DNA of 64,000 bases from Welwitschia mirabilis (GCA_051453625.1 JBOZIK010000001.1:283539736-283603735); one strand, 5' to 3'; numbered from the stretch's first letter, positions 12,204-23,491 are shown. Notes: a model not told the origin generated them from the letters alone. Made by a program: numbers and translations.

Positions 12204-12699
12204 AATACATTGTCATTGTAATAATTTTCTAGTTCATCTATGTTGTACATTTGTATCAAATAATATAACATCAATTATTATTTATTTCTTACAATTAAAT
12301 ATTGCTAATTTATCTATGTTAAATGGTCGTATTTTTCTTACCTTTTTTGTAATTCTTAAATGTATATATTATTCTTTATTAGCTTCATTGTAAAAAAATG
12401 ATGCTTGATCTCTTGATAAACTATATGAGCACTTCCTTCCCTGCATTATTATCTTTTTCAGTTCATTCATTTTTACATTTTAATATAGAAAAGAGATATC
12501 ATAAGATACTTAAATCATGACTAGCTATTTCTAACATTGAGATTATTTATTTAAATATCATTATTAGTAATAATAATTATAAATAAAAATAAAGCCATGT
12601 CCATAAAGGTGTTTCTAATTAAAGTAATTATTACTCATGAAATTAATTCGATAAAATACTTAATAATTAATGCACTTATAATAATCAATAGCAGATGAT
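12204..12699. other. AT-rich spacer without a recognised gene
   Basis: It lies between the helicase relic and the foldback. Nothing was recognised on either strand. Confidence 0.5.
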
Positions 12700-13272
12700 C
12701 ACTAGCTTAGATATATGTTTCATATACATCTAATGCTTGGCTAAGAGATATCAATTTGTATTGCTTTTTGGATGAGGGTACAATTATTAGCCTAACTACA
12801 TTCTCACTACCTACTAGACAAGAGTACAAGCATTAACCTAAATACATTTTTCCTACACATTGATGTTTACTTTGATTACACTCAAAATTGACTTTAACTT
12901 TTGTCACCGTTGAATTTGATCCTATGGTTAGTGTTAACCATTAATCAAAAGGTGATGCCTCATTCTCATCCAAAATTAACCATTCATCAAAAGGTAATGC
13001 CTAATTCTTGGCCAAGATTGATCATATGATCAAAGTCAGCATTGACCATATGATCAAAGTCAACATTCATAGAAGTCAAAGTTAACTTTAAGTGTGGTCA
13101 AAGTCAACACTAATATGTAGGAAAAATGTGTTTAGGTTAATGATTATAGCCTCATTCAATAAGCAATAGAGATGCAGTTAGATTAATACTTGTAACCTTA
13201 TTTTAAAGGCAGTACAAATTGATATCTCTAAGCTAAATATTAGATGTATATATAATATATATCTAAGCTAGT
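12700..13272. repeat. Large foldback element, ~200-bp inverted arms
   Basis: The left arm (about 12700-12902) is the imperfect reverse complement of the right arm (about 13075-13272); shared blocks include gatatcaatttgta and cacatttttcctaca. The outer termini are CACTAGCTTAGATATAT on the left and its near-complement ending CTAGTT on the right. The loop (12903-13074) has short direct repeats around tatgatcaaagtca. The CACTA start hints at a non-autonomous CACTA-type element, but the right end is TAGTT rather than TAGTG and no 3-bp target duplication is clear. There is no coding capacity. Its right end also occurs at 9033. Confidence 0.75.
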
Positions 13273-14870
13273 TAGAGGGGTTATTCTCTATACTTTCTAC
13301 ACATCCTTCTATCCTATTATGTATTCTCTAAGGTGCATGTCATAAAGGATGGTGTTATGACAACTTACAAACAACCACCTTTCCCTCTATCCTACATGTA
13401 ATTTGTTAATAGTCTATACCCCTTCTTTTTATTTTTCATACAATCCCTTATAGACACTTTTATCACACCAACTTCTAGAACCAAAATCAAACATGTTCTT
13501 AGTATTTATTAATTTAGCTTGAATATCATTAGTTATTTTTTTAACATTTATAGAAAGCATAACTGATGATGCCTTCTTGGTGGATTAGACAAAATCATCA
13601 CCACATCCCTATTATTTTCATATGAATAACTTTTTAAAGTGGATTATCCTACTTTATGTAATAAATACCATTTACACAAGATGACACATCCCTAACTCTG
13701 ATGTTTAGGTGGCTATGACATGATACACAAATTAGGCCATATCACCAACATGTGATGTACAAGCAGAAATCAATGTTAAAAAAATATTATGGATAAGAAT
13801 CATATCATAATAAATACTTATTACTTGAATAAGAAAACTTTTCCATTAGTTGTAGTATGGACATATCCTTAATTAATATTATGGGTATTAATTTAAATGA
13901 AAAGGGTTTAAGCATATGAATTAATAGTGGTGTCTAGTTTCTTATTATCACTTCCTGGTAGAAGTAATACTTATATTAAGGTTAAGGAAGAGCTCCCTTA
14001 GAAAGTATCATAATCTTATTCTTAATAACTTTATTTAATTTGAAAATATCGTATTTATAATATCACATTTTTGTATTAACATATTGATTGTAAGTCTTAA
14101 TTTTTGACAGAATTATTGTGTTATGCCTCTATATTTGAGTGTGAAACATGGACATTACAACTTGACTCTATTCTTATAGCACTCAAAGGATAACAATGGG
14201 AATATTCAAATAAATAACTCTAGTCACAATTCTATTAATCTCTTCAAGCATAGGATTAAAAAATACAAATCCTAGAAAATAATCGTCTAAATAATAGACA
14301 GTAAAGGAAATTAATAGATGAGTACAATAGTGTTACATTCATAATTCACCTTAATCCACTAAAGACAAAATTATGGAATATTATGACATGCAAGAATATA
14401 TAAAGAAAGTTCTAATTCACATGTATGTTAATGCTATAAGATCCTGTGAGGAGTTAGTAGAATTGTTATAATATATTGAGAACCATTGTGAGTTAAATAA
14501 TTTTTAGAATAATTTACATAGCAAATACACAATAATTTTTATTATAGACAATACTACAGCTTGGCAGAGCTGCCTCAGTGCAATAATAAATGATTAGATT
14601 AAATGGATAAAGTTTATAAAGTAACTAAAAATTTCTTTCATCTATAATTACTTTATTAAAGATAGAAATATATTACTTAAATATCTAAGACTAGGAAGGA
14701 AAAGTCTTGATGAGCATTGGAAGGAATTCCAAAAGTTAGCAAAATTTCAAACACAACAAGATCTCGAAGATCTTGCTAATGACTTTATTACTACTTTTCC
14801 ACCTCGATCGTAAAATCTCATCTATTAATTAAAACCAAAGTATCTATAAAAAACACAAAAAAAGACTAAA
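13240..14870 (+). repeat. Leader plus gag-like segment, copy 2 of the direct repeat
   Basis: Collinear with 9033-10652. Its leader differs from copy 1 mainly by point changes and small indels. It runs on into a protease and pol of Ty3/gypsy type, so it is the 5' part of that element, whereas copy 1 is followed by a gap and helicase sequence. Confidence 0.8.
14374..14870 (+). pseudogene. Gypsy-like gag relic, copy 2
   Basis: Matches the copy at 10164. Broken frames give LGRKSLDEHWKEFQKLAKFQ, then DLEDLANDFITTFPPRS, better preserved here than in copy 1 (the Trp after DEH is kept). Several other Trp and Arg codons are stops. Expected function: particle coat protein. The protease relic follows about 300 bases downstream. 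Confidence 0.5.
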
Positions 14871-15189
14871 TCTTATATGAAGGTAGAACAATGAGCTCTA
14901 ATGAGTATTGAATGTAAATTATGGTTATCCAAAAAACAAGAGCATAAAATACTCAATTTTAACCCTAGCTTACTATTTCAAATCATGTTGTATGAATTTG
15001 CCAACACTAGAGGAAGAAGGGCCACATAATTAAAAATTATTCCAAGAAGAAGTAGGACACAAGTCACATCCCACTAATTATAGCATAATGATAGTCACAA
15101 GCAGGAAAGAGATTCTTTTACAATCCAAATAGGTTTTGTGTGAAAGTAGTTTTGTATAATTTATCTTAAATGTTTTTTATAAAATCAAT

Positions 15190-15466
15190 ATATTTTATTT
15201 CTCATAAATAGTAGTGGCTATGATAAATTTATTTGCCCTAAAGTTTTAACTCATTTTTAAGATAAGTGTTAAAAGTAATTACACAATCAAGTCACTATGC
15301 ATATCTAATATTTATAATTAATGGTTTATATTCTACCAATAAATTTTATGCATTTGATATTAAAAAATATAATGCAATATTTAAGATGTCTTTTCTAAAT
15401 AAGTATGATGTTAAAGTATCATATAAAGAAGGAACCATCATTATTCCCAGTCCATCTAGAGGCTAA
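15190..15466 (+). pseudogene. Ty3/gypsy aspartic protease relic
   Basis: The C-terminal half is open (15266-15466, 66 residues) and contains FDIKKYNAIFKMSFLNKYDV then GTIIIPSPS. This lines up with the gypsy protease segment that normally reads Y-x-x-I-L-G-M-D-W-L-x-K-Y. Just upstream, 15208-15260 reads SGYDKFICPKVLTHF, in the place of the DSGAT-type active site with the catalytic Asp lost. The enzyme would process the polyprotein. It is truncated and inactive. Confidence 0.65.
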
Positions 15467-15589
15467 GTCCTAAAAGGATAGAAAATAAGGAAATAGATTA
15501 TATTTATAATGAATAGAGAGATAAAGAAAGCCATGAAGATAACTTAGTTATTTTATGCCATGGTGATAAAAAATGATAAAGAATAATTA

Positions 15590-16402
15590 ATAGCTGAATT
15601 ATATAAATTTAAGATAGTATTTAAAGGTAAGATTCAGTTACCATCAAAGATAAAACTTAAACATGAAATTGATCTTATACTAGTATTATAGCCTATCTAT
15701 TAAGCATCTTATAGGTTTTTGGTCCTTGAACTTAATAAACTAAAACTTGTAGATTCAACAATTAGAAAATGAAGAAAAACTAGGCCTAATGTATCATTTT
15801 AGAGTGTTATTTATCAAGATGAAAGATGGATATCTTATACTCTAGATAGATTATTACCTGTTGAAGAAGGTAATAATAAATAATAAATTTCCCTTGCCTC
15901 AAATTCATAACCTTTTTAAGTAGCTATAGGAAATAAGATATTTCACATAAATTGATTTGAAGTCAGGCTATTATCAAATCTATATGAAAGAAGAAGACAT
16001 TCTAAACATGGTATTTAAAGCTAAATATGATTATTTTGAATTCATAATTTTGACTTTTGGTCATATAAATGCTTCTAGTACACTTATATCATTGATGAAG
16101 AATACTTTCTATTCTTGTTTATATCAGTTTATTATTATAGATGATATTTTAAATTATTCCAAAAGAAGGAATGACAATATTAAACATCTAAAATTTGTTT
16201 TGAAGTTTTTTAAAGAAATTTTTTTAATAACCAAGTTAATAAAATATGAGTTCTTTAAAAAGTTAGATAATTACTTTAAAGAAGTCATATCTAAAAAAGG
16301 CATAAAAACTAACCCGAGTAAGATGCGAGTTGTAAAGGAATGGCCTAAACCAAAAGCCACCACTAAAGTAACAAGTTTTCTTGGTATTTCTAGGATTTTA
16401 TA
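15590..16402 (+). pseudogene. Ty3/gypsy reverse transcriptase relic, copy 1
   Basis: The open part (15957-16403) starts inside the domain: KSGYYQIYMKEEDI matches the gypsy LRSGYHQIRxxEEDI motif, followed by YDYFEFIILTFGHINASST (the YEFxVMPFGLTNAPxTF motif) and QFIIIDDILNYS, in which the catalytic DD pair survives but two residues upstream are missing. VISKKGIKTNPSKM and the FLGISR thumb motif follow. Upstream frames (15790-15950) contain stops. RT copies the element RNA into DNA. The domain order protease-RT-RNase H-integrase is conserved downstream. Confidence 0.85.
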
Positions 16403-16464
16403 GGTATTTAATCTAATAATTCTCAAAACTTCCAAGTCCAATAAGAGATTTGACAAAATAAAAA

Positions 16465-16890
16465 ATGCCATTTCACTTTAATGAAAGATGTAGAAAAGCA
16501 TTTCTTAGAATTAAACTCTTATTAACCTCAACCGTAGTATTGAAGATTACAGAGATGGATAAAGAGTTTATCCTAGTAAAAAATGCTTGTGAAGGAGGAA
16601 TAGGTGCAGTTTTAATACAACATGGAAGAGTGGTTGCATATGAATCATGCAAGTTAAAAAAACATGAAAACAATTACCCCCTTCATGATTTGCAATTTCT
16701 AGTCATTACTCATGCCTTAAAAGTTAAAGACCGTATCTTTTAGAAGGAAAATTTTAATTAAAGACTAACCATAAAAGTTTAAATTTTTTATGGAAATAGC
16801 CTCTTTCAAACATAAAATAATGATGGGGGTGGAATTACTAATTGAATACAATTTTGATCTTAAATTAATGCCTAGTAAAGAAAAACCTTT
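16465..16890 (+). pseudogene. Ty3/gypsy RNase H relic, copy 1
   Basis: The frame at 16465-16743 encodes [20 protein letters not shown], then [20 protein letters not shown] and [16 protein letters not shown]. It matches the gypsy RNase H fold except that the first catalytic Asp (normally CDAS) is Asn. Decayed sequence to about 16890 continues the family's template, ending at the KLMPSKE region. RNase H removes the RNA strand during reverse transcription. A GC-richer insert replaces the usual VVADALSRK stretch. Confidence 0.85.
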
Positions 16891-17007
16891 GTCTATGTCA
16901 TGGTGTGGGTCTCGCAGTTTGTACCCTATGGGCTTGTGTTGCTGACAGTGGTGTGGTTCTCAGTTGGAGTATCCCAGTTGCATAACAGGTGTTGCTCGAA
17001 GAAATTT
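16891..17007 (+). other. GC-richer insert of ~117 bp in gypsy pol, copy 1
   Basis: It interrupts the RNase H-integrase linker. The equivalent site at about 22098-22130 in another copy lacks it and keeps the normal linker. A second copy lies at 18061-18177. The sequence includes tggtgtgggtctcg and gtgtggttctcagttgg. Its origin is not recognised. Confidence 0.6.
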
Positions 17008-17039
17008 GTAGATGTTCTTAGTTATATGTGATGCATGTT

Positions 17040-17217
17040 GATTTGTACAAATGATTCCAAAATAGAAAAAAAGCTCAAAGATTAATTATTATAAGATAAG
17101 GTATTCAAAGAAATTTGGAGCAAACTTATGAATAATCATAAAGTATTTCTATATTACTTAACTGAGGATGAGATATTAATGAAAATAAATCAAGTTTGTA
17201 TTCATAATAGACCTTGG
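17040..17217 (+). pseudogene. Ty3/gypsy integrase N-terminal relic, copy 1, cut by gap
   Basis: Frames here match 18230-18388 closely and include VFLYYLTEDEILMKINQVCI and HNRPW, the segment before the integrase zinc-binding region. The contig stops at 17217 and the next one resumes back in RT, so the downstream catalytic core of this copy is missing. Confidence 0.7.
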
Positions 17218-17317
17218 NNNNNNNNNNNNNNNNNNNNNNNNNNNNNNNNNNNNNNNNNNNNNNNNNNNNNNNNNNNNNNNNNNNNNNNNNNNNNNNNNNN
17301 NNNNNNNNNNNNNNNNN
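17218..17317. other. Assembly gap of 100 N between two gypsy pol copies
   Basis: Sequence after the gap (17318 onward) repeats 16150 onward, so the gap separates two copies and hides an unknown amount of DNA. Confidence 0.97.
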
Positions 17318-17573
17318 TTTAAATTATTCCAAAAGAAGGAATGACAATATTAAACATCTAAAATTTGTTTTGAAGTTTTTTAAAGAATTTTTTTTAATAA
17401 CCAAGTTAATAAAATATGAGTTCTTTCAAAGGTTAGATCATTACTTTAAAGAAGTCATATCTAAAAAAGGCATAAAAACTAACTTGAGTAAGATGCAAGT
17501 TGTAAAGGAATGGCCCAAACCAAATGCCCCCACTAAAGTAAAAAGTTTTCTTGGTATTTCTAGGATTTTATAG
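17318..17573 (+). pseudogene. Ty3/gypsy reverse transcriptase relic, copy 2 (C-terminal part)
   Basis: It begins immediately after the gap at the LNYS residues that follow the RT catalytic DD. It continues to the FLGISR motif and differs from copy 1 by a few per cent by eye (for example FFQRLDHYFK against FFKKLDNYFK). The N-terminal two thirds of the domain is in the gap or absent. Confidence 0.85.
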
Positions 17574-17634
17574 GTATTTCATCTAACAATTCTCAAAACT
17601 TCCAAGTCCAATAAGAGATTTGACAAAATAAAAA

Positions 17635-18060
17635 ATGCCATTTCACTTTAATGAAATATGTAGAAAAGAATTTCTTAGAATTAAACTCTTATTAATCTTA
17701 ACCCTAGTGTTGAAGATTATAGATATGGATAAAGAGTTTATCTTAGTAAAAAATGTTTGTGAAGGAGGAATAGGTGTAGTATTAATACAACATGGAAGAG
17801 TGGTTGCATATGAATCATGCAAGTTAAACAAACATGAAAACAATTACCCCCTTCATGATTTGTAATTTCTAGTCATTACTCATGCCTTAAAAGTTAAAGA
17901 CTGTATCTTTTAGAAGGAAAATTTTAATTAAAGAGTAACCATAAAAGTTTACATTTTTTATGGAAATAGCCTCTTTCAAATATAAAATAATGATGGGGCT
18001 GGAATTACTAATTGAATACGATTTTGATCTTAAATTAATGCCTAGTAAAGAAAAACCTCT
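17635..18060 (+). pseudogene. Ty3/gypsy RNase H relic, copy 2
   Basis: The open frame at 17635-17865 encodes a near copy of the RNase H at 16465: [20 protein letters not shown] then [10 protein letters not shown], followed by a TAG where copy 1 has Gln. The first catalytic Asp is again Asn, so that change predates the split of the two copies. It is followed by the same GC-richer insert. Confidence 0.85.
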
Positions 18061-18177
18061 ATCTATGCCATGGTGTGGGTCTCGCCATCCGTACCCTGTG
18101 GGCTTGTGTTGCTGATGGTGATGTGGTTCTCAGTTGGAATACCCCAGTTGCATGATAGGTGTTGCTTGAAGAAATTT
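18061..18177 (+). other. GC-richer insert of ~117 bp in gypsy pol, copy 2
   Basis: Homologous to 16891-17007 but with more CpG and GC (for example ctcgccatccgtaccctgtg). The copy at 16891 looks like a more decayed version with C-to-T changes. Confidence 0.6.
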
Positions 18178-18229
18178 GTAAATGTTCTTAGTTATATGTG
18201 ATGCATGTTGATTTGTACAAATGATTCCA

Positions 18230-19090
18230 AAATAGAAAAAGAGCTCAAAGATTAATTATTATAAGATAAGGTATTCAAAGAAATTTGGAGCAAACTTATG
18301 AATAATCATGAAGTATTTCTATATTACTTAACTGAGGATGAGATATTAATGAAAATAAATCAAGTTTGTATTCATAATAGACCTTGGCATCCTTATTTAC
18401 CTACAAAAGAAAACAAATTTCTGTATATTGGTAGGATTTGCAAAAACAAATATCACTCTAAGGAAGTACTATTATTAGCCTAGAATGAAGTCCTAGGTTA
18501 AAGATTTTATCAAAGGTTGCCCTTTATATCAAGCCATCAAGTTGGAATCAAAAATGTCAATAGGATTTATAAAATTCCTAGGTGTACCATCCTAGAAATG
18601 GAAAGAAATCATGATGGATTTTATCATAAGTTTGCTGAATAATACCAAATAATATGAATTATATTTGTATATATAGATCAGCTAACTAAGATGGCATAGG
18701 TCATCTAAATCAAAACAACAACAACAACAACTGCAAAAGAAATTGTAAACTAGTTTATTAAGGAAGTATTTTGCCTACATGGAGTTCCAAAAATTATTAT
18801 TTATAATAAAGATTCAAAAATTATATATAATTTTTTGTGAGAATTCATTAAAAAGATTACGTACTGACGTGGTTTTCAACACAACATTTTATCTAGAAAC
18901 AAATGGGAAAATAGAATGGATTAATTTCATCTTCGAAGACATCTTAAGAAGTTATGTGGTATGCAAATTAGGAAGATGGGAGGACTACCCTCACTTAGCA
19001 AAAAGTTTTTATAACTAGGTTTATCAAGCCTCAACTAAGTACTATTCATTTGAGGTAATGTATGTAAGAAACTACACAACATTCATTAGT
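18230..19090 (+). pseudogene. Ty3/gypsy integrase relic, copy 2
   Basis: After the N-terminal segment (LTEDEILMKINQVCIHNRPW, 18298-18390) a His/Cys region follows, then WKWKEIMMDFI (the W-x-x-I-x-M-DF-I motif with the first catalytic Asp), QxxxxCLHGVPK-like sequence near 18770-18790, and the frame at 18779-19018 with LETNGKIEWINFIFEDILRS (the PQTDGQTERxNxxLEDMLR motif containing the third catalytic acid) and YPHLAKSFYN. Integrase inserts the element into chromosomes. An ACA-triplet run (18709-18732) sits where the family has a KTTYTA-like segment. Multiple stops and frameshifts are present. Confidence 0.85.
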
Positions 19091-19549
19091 TAGATAGATC
19101 CAACGAAAAGATATAAGGAAAAAAAGAAGAAATTCAAAAAATAAAAGAAATAATTCAAAAAGTTTAAAAATAAGTATGAGGTACACAAGATAGATTCAAG
19201 AAGTAATTTGACAAAAGACATTCTCATAATACCTTCTAAGTTACTAATCAATTATTACTAAGAGTTAAGCATTAAAGGCTAGTCTTGAATTAGGAAAATA
19301 CAATAAATTAACACTTTAGTTTTACGGACCTTTTTCATATTATCCAAATAATAAGTAATTTAGAATACAAACTTAAAATTCTAAAATAATAATCTTATGT
19401 TCACTCAATATTTCATATCAGCCTTTTTAAATCATATCACTTAGGAAACTATGATGATTATATTATTAATTAGAAGAAAATTTCAATAAGATCTAATCTC
19501 ACTTTTATATTAAAATCAATTAACATTAATAAGTGCAAATAAAAGAAAT

Positions 19550-19796
19550 TTAGAGGAAAAACCATAAAAGTAGTTTTAATTAAATGATCTCATTGCAATT
19601 AATTTAGTTAAAAAATAATTTACAATATAAAATTATCCAAATTTATTTGTAAGTAATGATGAAATTAATAAAATCTTAACTAATGTAAGGAACATGATAA
19701 GGATGAGGACTTCAAAGATAAATAAACCCAATAACAAGATGTTTCCATGGAAGAAGAGTAGTTTGAGGATGAATTGCAAGCTAAAGGAGGGAAATA
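19550..19796 (+). pseudogene. Integrase C-terminal chromodomain-like relic and polypurine tract, copy 2
   Basis: Frames near 19555-19650 resemble a chromovirus tail: VLIKW-type residues, then an IxxYPNLF-like segment, comparable to the better copy at 23492-23729. The block ends in a purine run, aaaggagggaaata (19783-19796), in the place of the polypurine tract before a 3' LTR. Chromodomain tails target insertion to certain chromatin. The clade assignment to chromoviruses is an inference. Confidence 0.5.
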
Positions 19797-21433
19797 TCTC
19801 ATAATTCAAATACCTATTTTCTATGAGTTGTCATCATTTCTTATTAATTTTGCAATTTTTTAACAACATAGTTAAAAATGTAATAACTTTCCAATGGGTA
19901 TGACTCTTGTGAAGTTGTCACTTCAAAGAATCATATCATTTCATTAATGTTAAATGGGTGCTTGGGAAAGTAAAGGATATGTATGTGATTTGCACAAGTA
20001 TACTGAGTCCTTGATAAGCTGGCCTAGCTCCCTAGTGATCCTACAAACTAAACCTTAAAGGTAGTATAACCTAGTGGACTGTCATAGTAAGACCTTGAAT
20101 TTAACACCAACAGAGTCCTAGGTTTCATTTTGAAAACCTTATGAAATAAAAATGAGTCCCTTATTTTCTTTTTTTTTCATGATGCCTTCACTTATTTTTA
20201 AGAAAGATGTGATTAATTTTTAGTTTTCATTGTTCTTAAATCACATTTTCATATCACTACTGAATCCTTTTGATCTTAACTTTATAAAAGTAAATGGGAA
20301 TGTCATAATATGATAAATAAGAACAATATACAAGAGATGATAATATGTAATTAACTAAAAAAATTCAAGATACCCTAATCTATAGAATAATTTATCCTCT
20401 TACAACATTAGAGTTAAGATTTTATATCATGTTAAATATAGATTTACTACATCTAGTTAAGATTGAGATTATTCAATGATAAAGTTTAATCAAGTTAATT
20501 CATGTTATTATTTTCTAGCTTTCATTTTTTTTATTAAGTCAACTCTCTAAAAGGATGAGTTAGCACCTAATATTTGTTACACTAAAAGTGGATCCACAAG
20601 TTTACAAAATGACAATGATGTCAACTTTATATATAATGGTGTTAGTCAGCCTAAGAATTTGATCATTTAAAAATTTTGATGTTGCATAGTTCAGCTTGCA
20701 TAAAAAATGTTTACATGTTGTTAATTATGATAATTTTTTAACAAAACCATAAAGTAGAACATAATCATTAACCAATATTCATAAAAAATATATTTACACC
20801 TCAATATAAAGTAAATTTATAAATTTTAATGAGTAAAAATGTTAAAAACCATGCATTTATCATATAATCTATTACAAACTTCATGTCTTAAAGGTTTACA
20901 TGTTTAGTAAAATATAAATATATATCAACTTGAAAAATGCATAAAAAATATATATATTTATCTTAAAAGCATAATTCTTTTATTTTAGATGGGGGTTAAG
21001 TTTTGTACTACATAATGTGTCAACATTTAAGAACCAAATAAATATAGGAATCAAAGCTTTTCTAAAATAAAATTTATATGTTATCATAGTAGTGTATGTC
21101 TTTTGGCTATTATTTGGCTTATATTAATTTGAATACTAAGATGTAAAGAACCTTTTTTCATGTAAAAGTTTTGTTTACCCTCATAATACCTAAATAAATA
21201 TGACCTTCTAAAAATCTTAGTAAATGATTTTAAGGATTAAATTCTAATCCTCAAATGTGTTAATTATGCTTTATTAGCTTTTTACTTCTTTTTAGGTTTT
21301 AAAATATGTTCAGTATAAGAAAGACACAACTAGATAGATATTTAAAAGATAGAAAATGTAACCATATTTTATACAATATTTTATAAAACTTTAAATGATG
21401 ATAATCATATTACTTTCTAGTCTTATTAATATA
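19797..21433 (+). repeat. 3' region (possible LTR) of the gypsy element, copy 2
   Basis: About 1.6 kb of non-coding sequence, collinear with 23730-25364 (high identity by eye). It follows the polypurine tract, so it is the natural place for a 3' LTR, but no TG...CA termini or matching 5' LTR could be confirmed in the window. Confidence 0.6.
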
Positions 21434-21699
21434 AACTAATTCTAATCAATATAGATATGAACATAGAAGGGTGCATCATATTACCATCACTGGCATCCAT
21501 GAATTCATCATCATTTGTTACTAGGAGAGATCAAAGCATAATGACCTTCAAGAAGAACATCTAAGATGTTTTCAAATGATCTTAACAAAGGCAAGATATT
21601 AGATGTTTTAACATTATCTAATCAAACCTCCATTACCTTCACAATCAATTTTTCATGACTTGTCCCCATAATCCTTTGTTTCTATTTTTTCTGTTTTCA
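21434..21699 (+). repeat. Flanking repeat shared with 58361-58625
   Basis: About 260 bases align with 58361-58625 over most of their length (for example ccttcaagaagaacatctaa in both). Here they directly follow the gypsy 3' region; in the other copy the 12.6-kb unit A lies between. This locates the insertion point of unit A. Confidence 0.85.
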
Positions 21700-21799
21700 N
21701 NNNNNNNNNNNNNNNNNNNNNNNNNNNNNNNNNNNNNNNNNNNNNNNNNNNNNNNNNNNNNNNNNNNNNNNNNNNNNNNNNNNNNNNNNNNNNNNNNNN
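21700..21799. other. Assembly gap of 100 N
   Basis: Default-size scaffold gap. The next contig starts inside an RNase H relic. Confidence 0.99.
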
Positions 21800-22130
21800 A
21801 CAAATTCTTATGAAGGAGGAATAGGTGTAGTATTAATGCAAAATTGAAGAGTGATTACATATGAATCATGCAAGTTAAGCAAACATGAATGGAATTATCC
21901 CCTTCATGATTTGAAATTTCTAGTCATTACTCATGCCTTAAAAGTTAAAGATCATATCTTTTAGAAGGAAAATTTTAATTAAAAACTAACCATAAAAGTT
22001 TAAAATTTTTGTGAAAATAGCTTCTTTTAAATATAAAACAATGATGAGGGTGGAATTACTAATTGAATACGATTTTAATCTTAAATTAATGTCTAGCAAA
22101 TAAAACAAAATTATAAATGCTCTTGCTTAT
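21800..22130 (+). pseudogene. Ty3/gypsy RNase H relic, copy 3 (N-terminus missing)
   Basis: It begins at the EGGIGVVL residues and continues through YESCKLSKHE to the end of the domain. Unlike the other two copies, it runs through the normal linker (a NALAYM-like remnant of the ADALS motif) without the GC-richer insert, so it shows the ancestral arrangement. Stops are frequent. Confidence 0.8.
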
Positions 22131-22149
22131 ATGTAATGCATGTTGGTTT

Positions 22150-23060
22150 GTATAGCTGATTCCAAAATAGCAAAAGAGATTAAAGATCAAGTATTATAAG
22201 ATGCGATATTCAAAGAAATTTGGAACAAACTTATGCATAATCATGAAGTATTTCTATATTACTTAACTGAGGATGAGATATTAATTAGAAGAAATTAAGT
22301 TTGTATTCATACTAGACCTTGGCATCCTTAGTTACTTACAAAAGAACACAAAGTTCTGTATCTAGGTAGGATTTGCAAAAACATATATCACTCTAAGGAA
22401 GTACTATTATTAGCCTATAATGAAGTCCTAGGTTAAAGATTTTATTAAAGTTTGCTTTGTATATCAACCCATTAAGTTGGAATAAAAAACATCAATAGGA
22501 TTTCTAAAACACCTAGGTGTACCATCCTAGAAATGGAAATAAATCATGATAAATCAGATCACAAGTTTGCTGAAGAAGGATAAATAATATGAATTATATT
22601 TTTATGTGTAGATCAACTAACCAATATGGAATATTTTGTCCAAATCAAAACAACAACAACAACAAAATAAATTATAAACTAGTTTATTAAAGAAGTATTT
22701 TATCTACATGAAGTTCCAAAAATTTTTATTGCTAATAAAGATTGAAAATTTATATATAAATTTTTTGTGAGAATTCTTTGAAAATATTAATTACTCATGT
22801 GATTTTCAATACAACATTCCATTTAGAAATAAATGGACAAATAGGATGGACTAATTGGATCTTGGAAGGAATCTTGAGAAGTTATGTGGTAGTCAAATCA
22901 AGAAGACGGGAGGACTACCGTTAGTTAGTAAAAATGTTTTATAACTAGATTTATTAAGCCTCAATTATGTACTTATCATTTAAGGTAATTTATATAAGAA
23001 AATATACAACATTCATTAGTTGGGGAAATCCAACACAAAGATATAAAGGACAAAAAGAAG
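22150..23060 (+). pseudogene. Ty3/gypsy integrase relic, copy 3
   Basis: Collinear with 18230-19090. It contains the same LTEDEILI segment, the WKWK region, an ACA-triplet run (22646-22665) and the decayed third catalytic region near 22830-22880. It has more frameshifts than copy 2. No intact frame remains over 60 residues. Confidence 0.8.
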
Positions 23061-23491
23061 AAATTCAGAAAATGAAAGAAATAATTCAAAAAGTGCAAAA
23101 ATAATTATAAGGTACATAAGAGAGGTTCAAGAAATAATCTAACAAAAGACATTCTCATAATACCTTTTAAGTTAGTAATCAATTATTACTAAGAGTTAAG
23201 CATTAACAACTAGCGTTGAACTAGGAAAATATAATAAATTGACACTTTAGCTTTGTGGACATGTTTCATATTATCCAAAGAATAAGTAATTTAGAATACA
23301 AACTTAACATTCTAAAAGAATGATCTCATGTTCACACGGTATTTCATGTTAACCGTTTTAAACCATATCACTAGGAAACTGTCATGATTATATTATTGAT
23401 TGGACAAAAATTTCAATAAGATCTAATCTCACTTCTATATTAAAACCAATGAACATTAAAGAGTGGAAATAAAAGAAATTAATAGGGAAAA

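Noticed and set aside
11491-13272. A complete Helitron containing the helicase fragment and foldback
   Set aside because: No Rep (HUH) motif, no 5' TC start or 3' CTRR hairpin end could be placed, and the helicase motif form does not look Helitron-like.
16271-17843. Minus-strand frames opposite the gypsy RT and RNase H
   Set aside because: They are shadows of the plus-strand domains, which have clear family motifs.
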